Shown one piece after another: positions 1-9,516 of a stretch of DNA of 64,000 bases. Location of the stretch: the NCBI RefSeq assembly GCF_001040705.1, contig NZ_CVQP01000010.1:198251-262250 (forward strand), in the 5' to 3' direction. The notes under the pieces are model-generated. The model was not told the DNA's origin. It ran no database searches and saw only the letters and a program-made list of their open reading frames with translations. The first letter of the stretch is position 1; the number at the start of each line of letters is the position of its first letter. This stretch comes from Rhodococcus sp. RD6.2 (GTDB lineage: Bacteria; Actinomycetota; Actinomycetes; Mycobacteriales; Mycobacteriaceae). Both the position numbers and the translations under genes were made by a program.

Positions 1-268
1 TCAGGAGGCGACGTCTCAGTGTCAACGCGAGGATCGCCGCGACGAGCAGGACCGCTCCGGTGACGAGATCGGCTGTGCGAAAAAGGAATCCGTACGGCTG
101 ATCGAGTGCGGCCAGTTCGCTGGTGTAGGCGCGCGCCGGGTCCAGGCCGGTCGGCAGGACGAGTTCGAGCAGCCACGACGTGTACGTGACGGCGCCGATC
201 GCGAGGAGTGCGACGAGGACGCCCGCTCTTCGGCGCGAAGAGCGTGTGGGCGCCGCGTCGGTGATCAC
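1..268 (-). CDS. DUF998-like membrane protein, N-terminal part (runs off the window)
   Basis: A GTG start at 268 overlaps the lysX stop (GTGA). The frame is open through base 1, so the stop lies outside the window. The 89 visible residues are a basic N-terminus with several Arg, a hydrophobic segment at about residues 17-36, a YTSEL...DQPYG stretch like the extracytoplasmic loop of DUF998 proteins, and a second hydrophobic segment at about residues 63-82. The function of DUF998 proteins is unknown. The overlap implies translational coupling with lysX, so a role in membrane lipid or envelope biology is only an inference from context. Confidence 0.7.
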   Translation of the reverse strand, partial: MITDAAPTRSSRRRAGVLVALLAIGAVTYTSWLLELVLPTGLDPARAYTSELAALDQPYGFLFRTADLVTGAVLLVAAILALTLRRRLL

Positions 269-3200
269 TGCTTCGGCTTGGCCAGTGGGAAGGCGAGGGT
301 TTCGCGGATGCTGCCGCCCGTGATGAGCATGACGATGCGGTCCACACCCATCCCGAGGCCACCGGTCGGCGGCATGGCGTGTTCGAGTGCCTGCAGGAAG
401 TCCTCGTCGAGTTCCATTGCCTCCTCGTCACCGCCCGCGGCGAGCAACGACTGCTCGGTGAGTCGCTGCCGCTGGTCGATCGGATCGGTGAGTTCGCTGT
501 AGGCGGTGCCCAATTCGATGCCCCACGCGACGAGATCCCACTTCGCCGCGACCCCCTCGATCGTCGGGTGCTTGCCGGTCAGCGGCGACATCGACGTCGG
601 GAAGTTCGTGTAGAAGGTGGGGAACTCCGTGTGGTCCTCGACGAGGTGCTCGTACATCTCCTGCGCGACGGCGCCGGTGTCCCAGTCCGGCTGATACGGG
701 ATCTCGTGCGCGTCGCACAGGCTGTGCAGCTCGGAAAGTGGTGTGTCCGGACCGATGTCGACGCCGATCTTCTCCGACACTGCACCGTGCATCGTCTTCA
801 CCGGCCACTCACCGGAGATGTCCACCTCGACCATCTCGCCGTCCCGGCCGGGCCGCAGGATGATCTCGCGACCGTGCGCGGCGATCGCCGCCGCCTGGAT
901 CAGTTCCCGGCACAGCACCATCATCCGCTCGTAGTCGCTGTGCGCCTCGTACGCCTCGAGGATCGTGAACTCGGGGTTGTGCTTGAAGTCGACGCCCTCG
1001 TTGCGGAACACGCGGCCGATCTCGAACACCCTCTCCATCCCCGCGACGCACAACCGTTTCAGGTACAGCTCCGGCGCGATCCGCAGGTACAGGTCCAGGT
1101 GGTAGGCGTTGATGTGGGTGACGAACGGGGCCGCGTTCGCGCCGCCGTGCACCTGCTGCAGGATCGGCGTCTCCACCTCGAGGAACGCCCGCGACGTCAG
1201 AGTGTCCCGCAACGACCGCACGATCGCCGTCCGCGCCACCAGCAGCTCACGCGCGGCCGGGTTGATCGCGAGGTCCACATAGCGTTGCCGCACCCGGGTT
1301 TCCGGGTCGGACAGGCCCTTCCACTTGTCGGGAAGCGGGTGCAGGCACTTGCCGTTCATCCGCCAGTCCGCCGCCAGCAGCGACAGCTCGCCCTTGCGAC
1401 TGCGTCCGATCCGCCCGCTCACCTCGATGAGGTCCCCGAGGTCGAAGTCGGCGGTGAACTCGTCGAGGCGGTCGCCGACGATGTCGCGGTCGAACAGCAC
1501 CTGGAGGTCGCCGGACCAGTCGCGGACCACCGCGAACGCGACGCCGCCGTAGGCGCGGATCCGCAGCACACGTCCCGCGATCCGCACCTGCGTCCCTTCG
1601 GGTGACGCGCCCGCTGCTTCGACGGTGTGCGTCGGCGGGTATGCCACCGGGTACGCGTCGACGCCCTCGTCGGCGAGGCGGGCGAGTTTGTCCATCCGCA
1701 CCCGGACCTGCTCCGGCCTGCGTGGCCCGGGAGGCACCACCTCGGTCGGGGGGACGAGCGGTGCGACGCCGTCGGGGGCGCTGCCGTCGGCGTGCAGTCC
1801 CTCTGTGATCGACATGGGCACCGATTCGTGTACGCCGGTGTGGGCCGCGGCGTCACCACGCCGGAAGCTCGGCAGCGTCAGGAAGCCCTCTGCGATCGCG
1901 GACGCGACGCCGACCTTCGGCAGGACCCGTCGATCGGCGAAGCACAGGTACCGCGGCGCCCAGTCCGGCTTGTACTTCACGTTCGACCGGTACAGCGCCT
2001 CCAACTGCCACCACTTCGACGCGAACACCAGCAGCGATCGCCACATCCGCAGTACCGGGCCTGCGCCGATGCGTGCGCCCTCCTCGAACACGGACCGGAA
2101 CACCGCGAAGTTCAGCGAGATCCGGTTGATGCCGAACCGTTCGCCCTGGGTGGCGAGCTCGGTGACCATGAGTTCCACGGTCCCGTTCGGTGACTGCGGG
2201 TTGCGGCGCATCAGATCCAGCGACACCCCGTTCGCGCCCCACGGGACCAGCGACAGGATGCCGAAGACGTCACCCGGGGTTCCGCCGTCCCCCTCCGGTC
2301 CGAGGGCTTCGACGAGCAGGCAGTCGCCGTCGGCCGGATCGCCGAGCCGTCCCAGCGCCATCGAGAAGCCGCGTTCGGTCTCGGTGTCGCGCCAGGCGTC
2401 GGCCAGAGCGACCACCCGCGCCATGTCCTCCGGCGGGACGTCGCGGTGCCGCCGGATCCGCACCGTCACCCCCTGCTTGTGGACACGGTTCACGGCCTGC
2501 CGCACCTGCCTCATGTCGCGTCCGGCGAGGTCGAAATCGCGGGTGTGCAGGATCGCCTCGTCACCGAGCTGCAGCACCACCAGCCCGGCGCGGTCGTAGG
2601 CGGTGGCTCCCGCTTCGCTCGCGCCCATGACGGCGGGCGTCCACCCGTATTTCGCGGCGAGGTCGAGCCAGGCGTCGATGGCGTGCGGCCACGCCTCCTC
2701 GTCGCCGATCGGATCGCCGCTGGCCAGGCATACTCCGACCTCGACGCGGTAGGTGACGGCCGCCTTCCCCGACGGCGCGAAGACGACAGCCTTGTCGCGG
2801 CGGGTCGCGAAATAGCCGAGCGAGTCGTCGCCGCCGGACCGAGCCAGCAGGCCCCGAAGCGCGGACTCGTCGTGGCCCGTCAACGCGTTGGACGAGCGCT
2901 GCGATCGGAACAGCACCACGACGGCCGCGAGCAGCGCGAGCGCACCGAACAGGCCGAGCAGGGTGTTGACGAATCCGTGCGGACGGCCGCTGAACTGCTC
3001 GTTGTCGACGGCGGCGAGGGCCGTCACCCGGTTCAGCGCCCACAGGAACCGCTCGTCCTGCGGCAGGGATCCTGGGAAGAGTTCCACCAGGCCCCACCCG
3101 ACGAGTGTGCCGAGTGCCAGCCCGGCGACCAGGACGCCGAGCGCCTTCCAGACGGCTCCGCGGCGCACCCGGGTGTAGAACTGCGGCCGGGCCGCGACGA

Positions 3201-3618
3201 GGAGCGCGATCACCGCGACGTGCACCGCGCACGCGACGGCCGCATTGGCGTCGCGGTCGGCGATGGCGACGGCGAGATTCGCCAACCCGATCAGGGCCAG
3301 GTAGACCGTCAGCAACCACCACGCGATCCGTTTGCGGCTGGCGAGAGCCGCGGCGAGCAGGCCGAGCACGAGTGCCCACGCGAAGCTCGTGTCGGGCGCG
3401 TCGAAGTAGTAGTCGTCGATGTACACGCGGACCGGGCGGACCAGGTACCGGATCACCGGCGACAGGCTCCACAGGAACACCAGCACGGCGAAGACGCCGA
3501 TGATCAGGCCCGCGATGTGCGGTACCTGCGACAGGCGTGAGGCGGCCGGGCGACGTAACGCACGTGAGGGACCCGGCTTCGACGGAGCTGACACTTCACC
3601 TGTGACGGTCGGCGGCAT
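265..3618 (-). CDS. lysX: Bifunctional lysylphosphatidylglycerol synthetase / lysyl-tRNA synthetase LysX
   Basis: The protein has 1117 aa, the usual size of actinobacterial LysX. It charges tRNA-Lys and moves the lysine to phosphatidylglycerol, which lowers membrane negative charge and protects against cationic peptides. Residues of about 35-240 form a multi-pass membrane region, about 255-565 a DUF2156-type transferase domain, and about 630-1117 a class II LysRS with an OB fold. Visible LysRS motifs are [11 protein letters not shown] (motif 1 area), [13 protein letters not shown] (motif 2) and [12 protein letters not shown] (motif 3). The housekeeping lysS would lie elsewhere. It overlaps the downstream DUF998 gene by 4 bases. 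The start is the first ATG of the frame; no strong alternative was seen. Confidence 0.95.
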   Translation of the reverse strand: MPPTVTGEVSAPSKPGPSRALRRPAASRLSQVPHIAGLIIGVFAVLVFLWSLSPVIRYLVRPVRVYIDDYYFDAPDTSFAWALVLGLLAAALASRKRIAWWLLTVYLALIGLANLAVAIADRDANAAVACAVHVAVIALLVAARPQFYTRVRRGAVWKALGVLVAGLALGTLVGWGLVELFPGSLPQDERFLWALNRVTALAAVDNEQFSGRPHGFVNTLLGLFGALALLAAVVVLFRSQRSSNALTGHDESALRGLLARSGGDDSLGYFATRRDKAVVFAPSGKAAVTYRVEVGVCLASGDPIGDEEAWPHAIDAWLDLAAKYGWTPAVMGASEAGATAYDRAGLVVLQLGDEAILHTRDFDLAGRDMRQVRQAVNRVHKQGVTVRIRRHRDVPPEDMARVVALADAWRDTETERGFSMALGRLGDPADGDCLLVEALGPEGDGGTPGDVFGILSLVPWGANGVSLDLMRRNPQSPNGTVELMVTELATQGERFGINRISLNFAVFRSVFEEGARIGAGPVLRMWRSLLVFASKWWQLEALYRSNVKYKPDWAPRYLCFADRRVLPKVGVASAIAEGFLTLPSFRRGDAAAHTGVHESVPMSITEGLHADGSAPDGVAPLVPPTEVVPPGPRRPEQVRVRMDKLARLADEGVDAYPVAYPPTHTVEAAGASPEGTQVRIAGRVLRIRAYGGVAFAVVRDWSGDLQVLFDRDIVGDRLDEFTADFDLGDLIEVSGRIGRSRKGELSLLAADWRMNGKCLHPLPDKWKGLSDPETRVRQRYVDLAINPAARELLVARTAIVRSLRDTLTSRAFLEVETPILQQVHGGANAAPFVTHINAYHLDLYLRIAPELYLKRLCVAGMERVFEIGRVFRNEGVDFKHNPEFTILEAYEAHSDYERMMVLCRELIQAAAIAAHGREIILRPGRDGEMVEVDISGEWPVKTMHGAVSEKIGVDIGPDTPLSELHSLCDAHEIPYQPDWDTGAVAQEMYEHLVEDHTEFPTFYTNFPTSMSPLTGKHPTIEGVAAKWDLVAWGIELGTAYSELTDPIDQRQRLTEQSLLAAGGDEEAMELDEDFLQALEHAMPPTGGLGMGVDRIVMLITGGSIRETLAFPLAKPKQ

Positions 3619-3666
3619 GAACCCAGTGTGAAGGCTCCCCGAGTCCAGTGCGGGATGATGGAGGGC

Positions 3667-3888
3667 ATGTCCGCCCCCGAAGACGTCCCCATTCGTGACG
3701 AAGTCATCCGCCTCGGCCAGTTCCTCAAGCTCGCCAACCTCATCGAATCAGGCGCCGAAGGCAAAGAGGTGATCGCCGACGGCCACGTCACCGTCAACGG
3801 CGACGTCGAAGTGCGGCGCGGTCGGCAGCTCCGCGAAGGCGATGTCGTGGAGATCGGTGGAATGCGGGCCCGCGTCGCGCGCGAGTAG
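3667..3888 (+). CDS. Small S4-domain RNA-binding protein (YaaA/YbcJ type)
   Basis: The protein has 73 aa and is essentially one S4 fold. The core [18 protein letters not shown] followed by [21 protein letters not shown] and GDVVEIGG matches single-domain S4 proteins of the YaaA/YbcJ class, which bind structured RNA and are often linked to ribosome or DNA-replication genes. In-frame ATGs also exist at 3655 and 3658. 3667 was chosen because it gives the family's usual N-terminus ([18 protein letters not shown]). It diverges from lysX with only about 50 bases between the starts, so the promoters must be compact or overlapping. Confidence 0.8.
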   Translation: MSAPEDVPIRDEVIRLGQFLKLANLIESGAEGKEVIADGHVTVNGDVEVRRGRQLREGDVVEIGGMRARVARE

Positions 3889-3960
3889 GGAGCCTACGGG
3901 CCGGATACCGGAAAAGCCTTGGTGTGCAGGATATTTGCTGGACCGTTGGTCGATGCAAGT

Positions 3961-4004
3961 GTTCTCACACGGTTCACGGACAGGTCATCGAGCGGTCACG
4001 TGCA
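3961..4004 (+). promoter_or_regulatory. Candidate PHO box: four 11-base direct repeat units
   Basis: GTTCTC begins at 3961, GTTCAC at 3972, GGTCAT at 3983 and GGTCAC at 3994, so four units are spaced exactly 11 bases apart. This is the architecture of actinobacterial PhoP-binding PHO boxes (G[GT]TCA direct repeats). A TANNNT element (TAACCT, 4021-4026) lies just downstream and the phosphatase gene follows, so phosphate-starvation control by PhoP is a good inference. Confidence 0.65.
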
Positions 4005-4066
4005 CTCGGGGGAGGCTGCCTAACCTCCGTGCGGTCCTTCCCTCAGCCCACGGAGGTATCTGCACT

Positions 4067-5497
4067 GTGACCACATCATCGTTCAACCGACGCGCGTTCA
4101 TCGGTCGAACCGCCCTCGCCGGTATCGGAGTCGCACTCGCGGGGAGCGTCGACACCGTGTTCCGTCCCGCGGTCGCTGCAGCTCAGCCGGGACTGGGGCT
4201 CGGGTACGGCCCGCTCGTCCCGGACCCCGCCGGAATCCTCGCGCTGCCTGTCGGATTCTCCTACTCCATCATCGCCAAGTCGGGTGAAACCCTCCTCGAC
4301 GACGGCTCCCCGGTGCCGAGTGACCCCGACGCCAACGGTGTGTTCGCCCGCGGCGCCACCACCGTCATCGTCACCAACCACGAGGTCGGCAGCGACGAAC
4401 CGTTCGGTGTCCCGGTGGTAGACGGCATCACCTACGACCCGGGTGCCCGCGGCGGCACCACGACCACCACGGTCGGCCCGAACGGTGCACGTCAGGGCCA
4501 GTACGTGAGCGTCGCGGGCACCGTCAACAACTGCGCGGGCGGCATCACGCCGTGGGGCACGTGGCTCACCTGCGAGGAGACGGAGGCGAAGGCGGGCTCG
4601 AAGGGCTTCACCCTCGACCACGGCTACGTCTTCGAGGTCGACCCCGCGAGCCAGGCCGCGAACGTCGGCAAGAGCGGGATCCCGCTGAAGTTCCTGGGCC
4701 GCTACGCCCACGAAGCCGTCGCCGTCGATCCCGCGACCAGCGCCATCTATCTCACCGAGGACGCCTCAGGCCCGAACGGCCTGTTCTACCGGTGGACGCC
4801 GCCGCAGGGGTTCGTCGGTGGCCCGGGTGCGCTGCACGCGCTGGCGAAGTCTCCGGGCGGTGACACCGCGGGCAGCCTGCAGGCCATGAAGTGCTTCGCC
4901 GACGGCGTTCACGTGCCGGACCTGTCGCAGGCCACCGTGCCGGGCGTCCGCTACACGGTGGAGTGGGTCGACGTCCCCGACCGCGACGCCAAGTCGACGC
5001 CGGTGCGCAAGCAGTTCACGAACGAGCAGGTCACCCGCAGCCGCAAGCTCGAAGGCCAGTGGTGGGGCCACGGCGGCGCGTACTTCGTCGCCAGCTACGC
5101 GCGCACCAGCGACGGCAGCGTCGCCGAGCACGACGGCCAGGTGTGGTTCTACGACCCCGCCACGAAGACCGTCGAGTTGAAGACTCTGTTCGGCGTCAAT
5201 CCGGACCCGGCCGTCGACACGGGCAACTACGACGGTCCCGACAACATCACGGTGTCGCCGCACGGCGGTGTGATCCTCGCCGAGGACGGCGAGGGCGTCA
5301 GCCACCTCATCGGTGTCGGCGAGGAGGGCGATCCGTTCGTGATCGCTCGAAACGACCTGAACGACAGCGAGTTCGCCGGCCCCGCGTTCAGCGCCGACGG
5401 CAGGACGTTGTTCGCGAACATCCAGACGCCGGGCATCGTCGTCGCCATCCGCGGCCCCTGGCGTCGTGCCACGGGCGGCTCGTCCTTCGGTTCCTGA
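4067..5497 (+). CDS. Tat-exported PhoX family (DUF839) phosphatase
   Basis: The protein has 476 aa. GTG at 4067 was chosen because a GGAGG (4052-4056) sits 10 bases upstream and it puts a twin-arginine signal at the N-terminus (SSFNRRAFIG, Arg8-Arg9, then a hydrophobic stretch ending near residue 45). The rest matches the DUF839/PhoX beta-propeller family. These are Ca/Fe-dependent alkaline phosphatases, folded before export. Visible family segments include PVGFSYSIIAKSGE, NCAGGITPWGTWLTCEE and DGPDNITVSPHGGVILAEDG. The preceding PHO-box-like repeats suit a phosphate scavenging enzyme. Substrate specificity cannot be read from the sequence. Confidence 0.85.
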   Translation: MTTSSFNRRAFIGRTALAGIGVALAGSVDTVFRPAVAAAQPGLGLGYGPLVPDPAGILALPVGFSYSIIAKSGETLLDDGSPVPSDPDANGVFARGATTVIVTNHEVGSDEPFGVPVVDGITYDPGARGGTTTTTVGPNGARQGQYVSVAGTVNNCAGGITPWGTWLTCEETEAKAGSKGFTLDHGYVFEVDPASQAANVGKSGIPLKFLGRYAHEAVAVDPATSAIYLTEDASGPNGLFYRWTPPQGFVGGPGALHALAKSPGGDTAGSLQAMKCFADGVHVPDLSQATVPGVRYTVEWVDVPDRDAKSTPVRKQFTNEQVTRSRKLEGQWWGHGGAYFVASYARTSDGSVAEHDGQVWFYDPATKTVELKTLFGVNPDPAVDTGNYDGPDNITVSPHGGVILAEDGEGVSHLIGVGEEGDPFVIARNDLNDSEFAGPAFSADGRTLFANIQTPGIVVAIRGPWRRATGGSSFGS

Positions 5498-5510
5498 CCC
5501 CACACGGGCC

Positions 5511-5561
5511 GAGTGCACCTGCCTGAGCCCCACGCGGGTGATGCGACGGGTGGGTGCACTC
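5511..5561. repeat. Intergenic inverted repeat GAGTGCACC / GGTGCACTC
   Basis: Nine-base arms at 5511-5519 and 5553-5561 are separated by 33 bases, just after the PhoX stop. There is no T-run, so a terminator role is unproven. Its right arm resembles sequences at 6204-6219 and 13604-13619. Confidence 0.4.
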
Positions 5562-5670
5562 TCGGTCGGGGGGGAAGGGTTGGGGGGCGGCCGAATGTGC
5601 ACTGTTGTACGGCGTCTTGCGGTGTCACACTGGAGTGATCGGTCACGTCAGTTCGAAGGGCGGTGTGGCC

Positions 5671-6162
5671 ATGAGAACTTCACATCGAGTGCGGTCCACG
5701 TGGATGCGTCTGGTGGTGGCAGCGGCGGCGGTTCTGTTGTTGCAGTGGGTATTCGCCGTACCGTCCGCGTCGGCTCAGCTGACGTCCGCGGTCGGCGACG
5801 TCACTGCCCACACGTTCACGGTCGACGCGGCAGGTGAGGTTCGCGTCATGCCCGCGTCGATGGGCAAACCGGGGTACGAGACGCCGCTGGGCACTTTCGA
5901 AGTGCTCGAGAAGTTCCGGTATCTGGTGATGGATTCGTCCACCTACGGTGTGCCGATCGACGCGCCCGAGGGGTATCGCATCGAGACCGAGTATGCGGTG
6001 CGCCTCACGTGGGGCGGGATCTTCGTGCACGCGGCGCCGTGGTCGGTGGAGTCGCAGGGGTACGAGAACGTCAGCCACGGTTGCATCAACCTGAGTACCG
6101 AGAACGCGCGGTGGTTCTACGACAACGTGCAGGTCGGAGACCTGGTCACGATCGTCGGCTGA
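5671..6162 (+). CDS. Secreted L,D-transpeptidase (YkuD domain)
   Basis: The protein has 163 aa. ATG at 5671 was chosen because it gives a clean signal peptide (basic MRTSHRVRSTWMR, hydrophobic core, cleavage likely after PSASA at residue 35). The YkuD catalytic motif is complete: His120 in GGIFVH, then SHGCIN with His136 and nucleophile Cys138. L,D-transpeptidases make 3-3 cross-links in peptidoglycan or attach proteins to it. Unlike mycobacterial LdtMt2-type enzymes it has no Ig-like domains and is a minimal secreted YkuD protein. It lies alone between two inverted repeats. Confidence 0.9.
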   Translation: MRTSHRVRSTWMRLVVAAAAVLLLQWVFAVPSASAQLTSAVGDVTAHTFTVDAAGEVRVMPASMGKPGYETPLGTFEVLEKFRYLVMDSSTYGVPIDAPEGYRIETEYAVRLTWGGIFVHAAPWSVESQGYENVSHGCINLSTENARWFYDNVQVGDLVTIVG

Positions 6163-6169
6163 CGAGTGG

Positions 6170-6213
6170 GCACCTACCGCTGCGGTGTCGCGAGTGACGG
6201 CGACGGTAGGTGC
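6170..6213. repeat. Inverted repeat GCACCTACCG / CGGTAGGTGC between convergent genes
   Basis: Perfect 10-base arms at 6170-6179 and 6204-6213 with a 24-base spacer lie between the L,D-transpeptidase stop and the convergent rraA stop. It could act as a bidirectional transcription stop, but there is no T-run. Confidence 0.45.
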
Positions 6214-6232
6214 ACGCTCGGCGGTGCGGGGG

Positions 6233-6712
6233 TCAGTCCTCCGCGCGGACCACGACGCCGTCGTGGTCGCTGTAGACCATCTCGCCGGGGTTGAACGTCA
6301 CGCCGCCGAAGGTGACGGGGACGTTCTTCTCACCCGAACCGGTCTGGGTGCTCTTGCGGGGGTTGGTACCGAGGGCCTTGATGCCGATCTCGAGGGTGCG
6401 GAGGATCGCGGAGTCGCGGACCGCGCCGTTGACGATGACGCCTGCCCAGCCGTTGTCGACACCGCGGCCGCCGATGATGTCGCCGACGAGGGCGGTGTGG
6501 ACGCTCGCGTCGCCGTCGACGACGAGGACGCCACCGTTGCCGGGCTCACTCAGCGTCTGCTTGACGAGCAGGTTGTCCTGGAAGCACTTGATGGTGGTGA
6601 TGCGGCCGGAAAACACTGCACGCCCGCCGAACTGGAGGAACTGCGTGTCGCAGCTACGGATGTCGGGGCCGATCTCGTCGGCCAGATCGGCGGTGGCGAC
6701 CTGCTCGGTCAT
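6233..6712 (-). CDS. rraA: RraA family protein (RNase E activity regulator / HMG aldolase fold)
   Basis: The protein has 159 aa, standard for RraA. The ATG at 6712 gives [15 protein letters not shown], the usual N-terminus. Family hallmarks are [11 protein letters not shown], the glycine-rich [25 protein letters not shown] and [13 protein letters not shown]. In E. coli RraA binds RNase E and inhibits it. Many actinobacterial homologues keep the Gly-Asp...Arg-Asp metal site of class II HMG/CHA aldolases, which is visible here as GD..GGRG and RDS. Either role is possible. It may be cotranscribed with the DUF5313 gene upstream. Confidence 0.85.
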   Translation of the reverse strand: MTEQVATADLADEIGPDIRSCDTQFLQFGGRAVFSGRITTIKCFQDNLLVKQTLSEPGNGGVLVVDGDASVHTALVGDIIGGRGVDNGWAGVIVNGAVRDSAILRTLEIGIKALGTNPRKSTQTGSGEKNVPVTFGGVTFNPGEMVYSDHDGVVVRAED

Positions 6713-6756
6713 GGGATGTCCCTTCGTTGGCGAATCATCCACAGCCTAGTTCCTTG

Positions 6757-7161
6757 TTACCGGCCGGTACCGGACTGTTCGCCGCGCCCGTGACGCGACT
6801 CGTAGTCGTCCCTCGTCCGGGCGGCGCGCCGCTGGGCGCGCTCGTTGAGCAGATCGGCGTCGAGGCCGTGCGCGAGCAGGCGATGCCTGCGGTAGATGTT
6901 CATCAGCGCCACAGCGAAATACAGCACCGGCAGCAGCAGCAGCGCCATCATCGCCAGCGGAATCCAACGCTCGCCGGGCACGAGCAGATAGAACGCGACG
7001 AAGATCGGAATCAGCGGCAGTGTGAAACGCACGACGTATCGAACCGACGATCCGGGGCCGACGAGGTCGTTGCGGACCCACTCCTGTATGGAGTCGGGCA
7101 GGGTGCGGCCGAACAGGTAGCCGAGGTACTGCGTGGCGCTGGGTTTGTGCTGGTCGGACAT
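6757..7161 (-). CDS. DUF5313-type membrane protein
   Basis: The protein has 134 aa starting at the second of two adjacent ATGs (7161). The N-terminus has the conserved PSATQYLGYLFGRTLPDSIQEWVRNDLVG segment typical of this mycobacterial/rhodococcal family. Two hydrophobic helices follow at about residues 46-66 and 70-92, then a charged cytoplasmic tail ending RAARTRDDYESRHG. No enzymatic motif is visible and the function is unknown. Confidence 0.75.
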   Translation of the reverse strand: MSDQHKPSATQYLGYLFGRTLPDSIQEWVRNDLVGPGSSVRYVVRFTLPLIPIFVAFYLLVPGERWIPLAMMALLLLPVLYFAVALMNIYRRHRLLAHGLDADLLNERAQRRAARTRDDYESRHGRGEQSGTGR

Positions 7162-7164
7162 CAA

Positions 7165-7598
7165 TCAAGGATAGTTCCGGCACCCCTGGACGTGTCGTGC
7201 GGGGCGCACACCCATTCGGTGTGATGGAGATCACGACTCGAGTTGGGGGCAGTATTTGAACTGGGGAAACAGTGGTGAAAACGGAGATCTCACGCAGACC
7301 GAACGGTCTGTCCGGCGGGTCGTTCGGCTTGTCGGCCACTGATGGCCGCACCTAGTATTCCCCAGCAAGCACTCCCAGCAGGGAGTCATCCGAGCCGTAC
7401 CCGAAGGGGGCCCGGATGAAGCGAAACTGTGTGGTCGCGCGTTCGCCGCGCGTCCGCCGTCCCGGGGGGGGAAACAGTGAACGGCGCCGTCATATCGTCA
7501 TGGCCACGCATCGGCAGTGCGCCTCCCGTTCCACGCCATCGCTCCGCACGACTTTCGCGAGCGGAGATCGCAGCACCGGATCACCGGAGGGGATTGTC
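7165..7598 (+). other. Long leader region with a stem-loop, no gene seen
   Basis: No convincing gene occupies these 434 bases. TAGTATT near 7350 fits a TANNNT -10 element. A stem-loop pairs TCATCCG (7386-7392) with CGGATGA (7413-7419), extended by GCC/GGC after one mismatch. If the -10 is right, the mRNA leader is over 200 bases long, enough for a structured RNA element. I could not match it to a known riboswitch. Confidence 0.4.
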
Positions 7599-8771
7599 AT
7601 GAACGCTGTTTCGAAGGGGCGGCATCGCCGTCGTGCCGAGCGAGTCACGGTCGCAGGCGCGGTGCCGGTGGCGTTGGCGATCGTGTGCGCCGGCGTCGCG
7701 AATTCGGCGCCCGCGCAGCAGCCGGGTGTCACCGTCGAGGACGCCCCCGATCTGCAGCCCGGTGTGCCCGTCGTCGAATCTGCTCCCGCTCCCGCACCCG
7801 AACCGGTGGAGGAGCCGAAGGAGTACTGGGTGGCGCCTCCAGTCGAATACGACAACGTCCCCACCCGTACCGCTCCGACGACGTACTACGAGAACGACGC
7901 ACCGATCGCACCCGCAGCCGTGTCTCAGCTGCACCTGCCGGTCGCGGTGGAGCCCGTCGCCCCGATCGAGGCACCCGAGGAGCGCCTCCGTATCGGCGAT
8001 TACGTTGCGGACCAGCCGAACTGGATGTCGGACACCGTTCTCGAGCGGACCAACAACTCCGCGGCTGTGTACGAGGCGCAGGTGAACACCTTCTGGAGGT
8101 CGACTGGCGTCGAGGCGTCCCGCGCCGACCGCATCGGTGCCGCCACCATCGGAGGTGCCGCACTCGGCGGACTCGGAACAGCTGCCGCAGTGGGGATTCC
8201 GGCCGCCGCTGTCGGTGGCGTGGTCGGTGGATACCTCGGCGGGAACTTCGGTGTCGGACTGGCGCCCGCGGCGGGAGTCCTCCTGCCGGGCGTCGGGCAC
8301 GTCGGTGCGCCTGTCATCGCGACCGCGGGTGGTGCCGCGATCGGTGCTGCGGCGGCCGGAATTCCGACCGCACTCGTCGCGGGCGCTGTCGGCGCGGGTG
8401 TCGGTGCTGCACACGGCATGGCGTTCGGTGCGGGCGACACGCTGTCCGAGCCGATCGAGATGCAGCTGAGCCAGGCTCCGACCGTCGACGAGGCCGCCGT
8501 CACGGCGTCGACGCGCGGCGTACTCGAGCAGATCGAGACCATCCCGGGTGGACAGCAGGTCGCGGGCGCGGTCCGTGCTGCCGCCTTCTGGGTTCCCCCG
8601 CAGATCGCGGCGGCCGGCGAGCAGGCGCGCGCCGCCGTTGTCGCGCTGCCGGGCGGCGCGGAGTTCGTCGCGGGGCTCGACGCGTCCGGTGCGGACGCCG
8701 CGGACATCTTCGAGCCGCAGGTCCAGCAGTCCGGTGCGGCGAGCGGTGCGGTCCAGGCAGGACTGGTCTGA
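7599..8771 (+). CDS. Secreted protein with glycine-zipper-like hydrophobic centre
   Basis: The protein has 390 aa. ATG at 7599 has a strong GGAGGGG at 7585-7591. A signal peptide (basic KGRHRRRAER, hydrophobic core, cleavage near ANSAPAQQ) is followed by a Pro/Glu-rich region. The centre, about residues 170-290, is rich in Gly and Ala with repeated small-residue spacing (IGGAALGGLG, VGGVVGGYLGG, AAIGAAAAGIP). This resembles glycine-zipper membrane-inserting segments. I do not recognise the family. It may be an envelope-associated or pore-like protein, but that is inference only. Confidence 0.6.
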   Translation: MNAVSKGRHRRRAERVTVAGAVPVALAIVCAGVANSAPAQQPGVTVEDAPDLQPGVPVVESAPAPAPEPVEEPKEYWVAPPVEYDNVPTRTAPTTYYENDAPIAPAAVSQLHLPVAVEPVAPIEAPEERLRIGDYVADQPNWMSDTVLERTNNSAAVYEAQVNTFWRSTGVEASRADRIGAATIGGAALGGLGTAAAVGIPAAAVGGVVGGYLGGNFGVGLAPAAGVLLPGVGHVGAPVIATAGGAAIGAAAAGIPTALVAGAVGAGVGAAHGMAFGAGDTLSEPIEMQLSQAPTVDEAAVTASTRGVLEQIETIPGGQQVAGAVRAAAFWVPPQIAAAGEQARAAVVALPGGAEFVAGLDASGADAADIFEPQVQQSGAASGAVQAGLV

Positions 8772-8828
8772 GGGGTGCTCTAAACTCCGCTCGCGCAGGC
8801 GATTGCGCGTCGTGGGAGGTCGAAGGGT

Positions 8829-9509
8829 ATGGACCGGTCGGAGCTGTCTCCGGAGGAGTTCGACAGGTGGGTGGCCACGGAAGCGAGTGGCACCGACGTG
8901 GAAGAACCGGAGTGGCTGAAGGCCGGTCCGGCGTCCCCTCCGGTCCGGACTCCCGTGGCGCGCACAGCGAATTCGGATGCCCCGACGCCGCCCACGCGTC
9001 GTCGGCGGCGGGGAGGCGTCATCGCCGTGGTTGCGGCACTGGTGGTCGCGGGAGCACTCGCGGCGGCGGGTCTCGCCCTGAATTCGTCTGATCCCGAACC
9101 GGATTCGGTCGCCGCCGAACCGGTCGCACCCGCCGTCGGGGACACCACCTGGTGTGAGGGTCTCGGCGCGGGTGATCCGGCGACGACCGAGTCCGAGGAC
9201 CCCGGCGCGGCAGCAATCGCGGGCTTCGAGCGGGCCTACTACGTCCTTCGGGACGGTCGGCGGGCACGGGAGCACGTCGCCCCGGACGGCCGGGTAGGCA
9301 CCGCGGAGCAACTCGACGAGGGCATTCGGCAGATCCCCGTCGGCACGAATCACTGCGTGCTGGTCCGGAAGGCCACCGAGGGGGCGTACTCGGTGGACGT
9401 GTTCGAACGTCGCCCGGACGGCACCGTCGAGCACTACCCCCAGACGGTGATGACCGTGACCACACCGGACGGCACGCGGATCACCGCGATCAAGAGTCGC
9501 GAAGGATAG
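8829..9509 (+). CDS. Single-pass membrane protein with extracytoplasmic domain
   Basis: The protein has 226 aa. An acidic cytoplasmic N-terminus (MDRSELSPEEFDRWVATEASG) is followed by RRRRGG, one membrane helix at about residues 60-80 and a soluble outer domain beginning TWCEGLGAGDP. That domain has two Cys (in WCEGL and NHCVLV) that could form a disulfide. It resembles small domains found in actinobacterial membrane proteins of unknown function (possibly DUF8176, not certain). It lies close behind the preceding secreted gene on the same strand, so cotranscription is plausible. Confidence 0.65.
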   Translation: MDRSELSPEEFDRWVATEASGTDVEEPEWLKAGPASPPVRTPVARTANSDAPTPPTRRRRRGGVIAVVAALVVAGALAAAGLALNSSDPEPDSVAAEPVAPAVGDTTWCEGLGAGDPATTESEDPGAAAIAGFERAYYVLRDGRRAREHVAPDGRVGTAEQLDEGIRQIPVGTNHCVLVRKATEGAYSVDVFERRPDGTVEHYPQTVMTVTTPDGTRITAIKSREG

Positions 9510-9516
9510 TCGTTCG

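Noticed and set aside
379-1605. Long plus-strand open frame opposite lysX
   Set aside because: A high-GC shadow of lysX: low-complexity Arg/Val/Asp composition and no family match.
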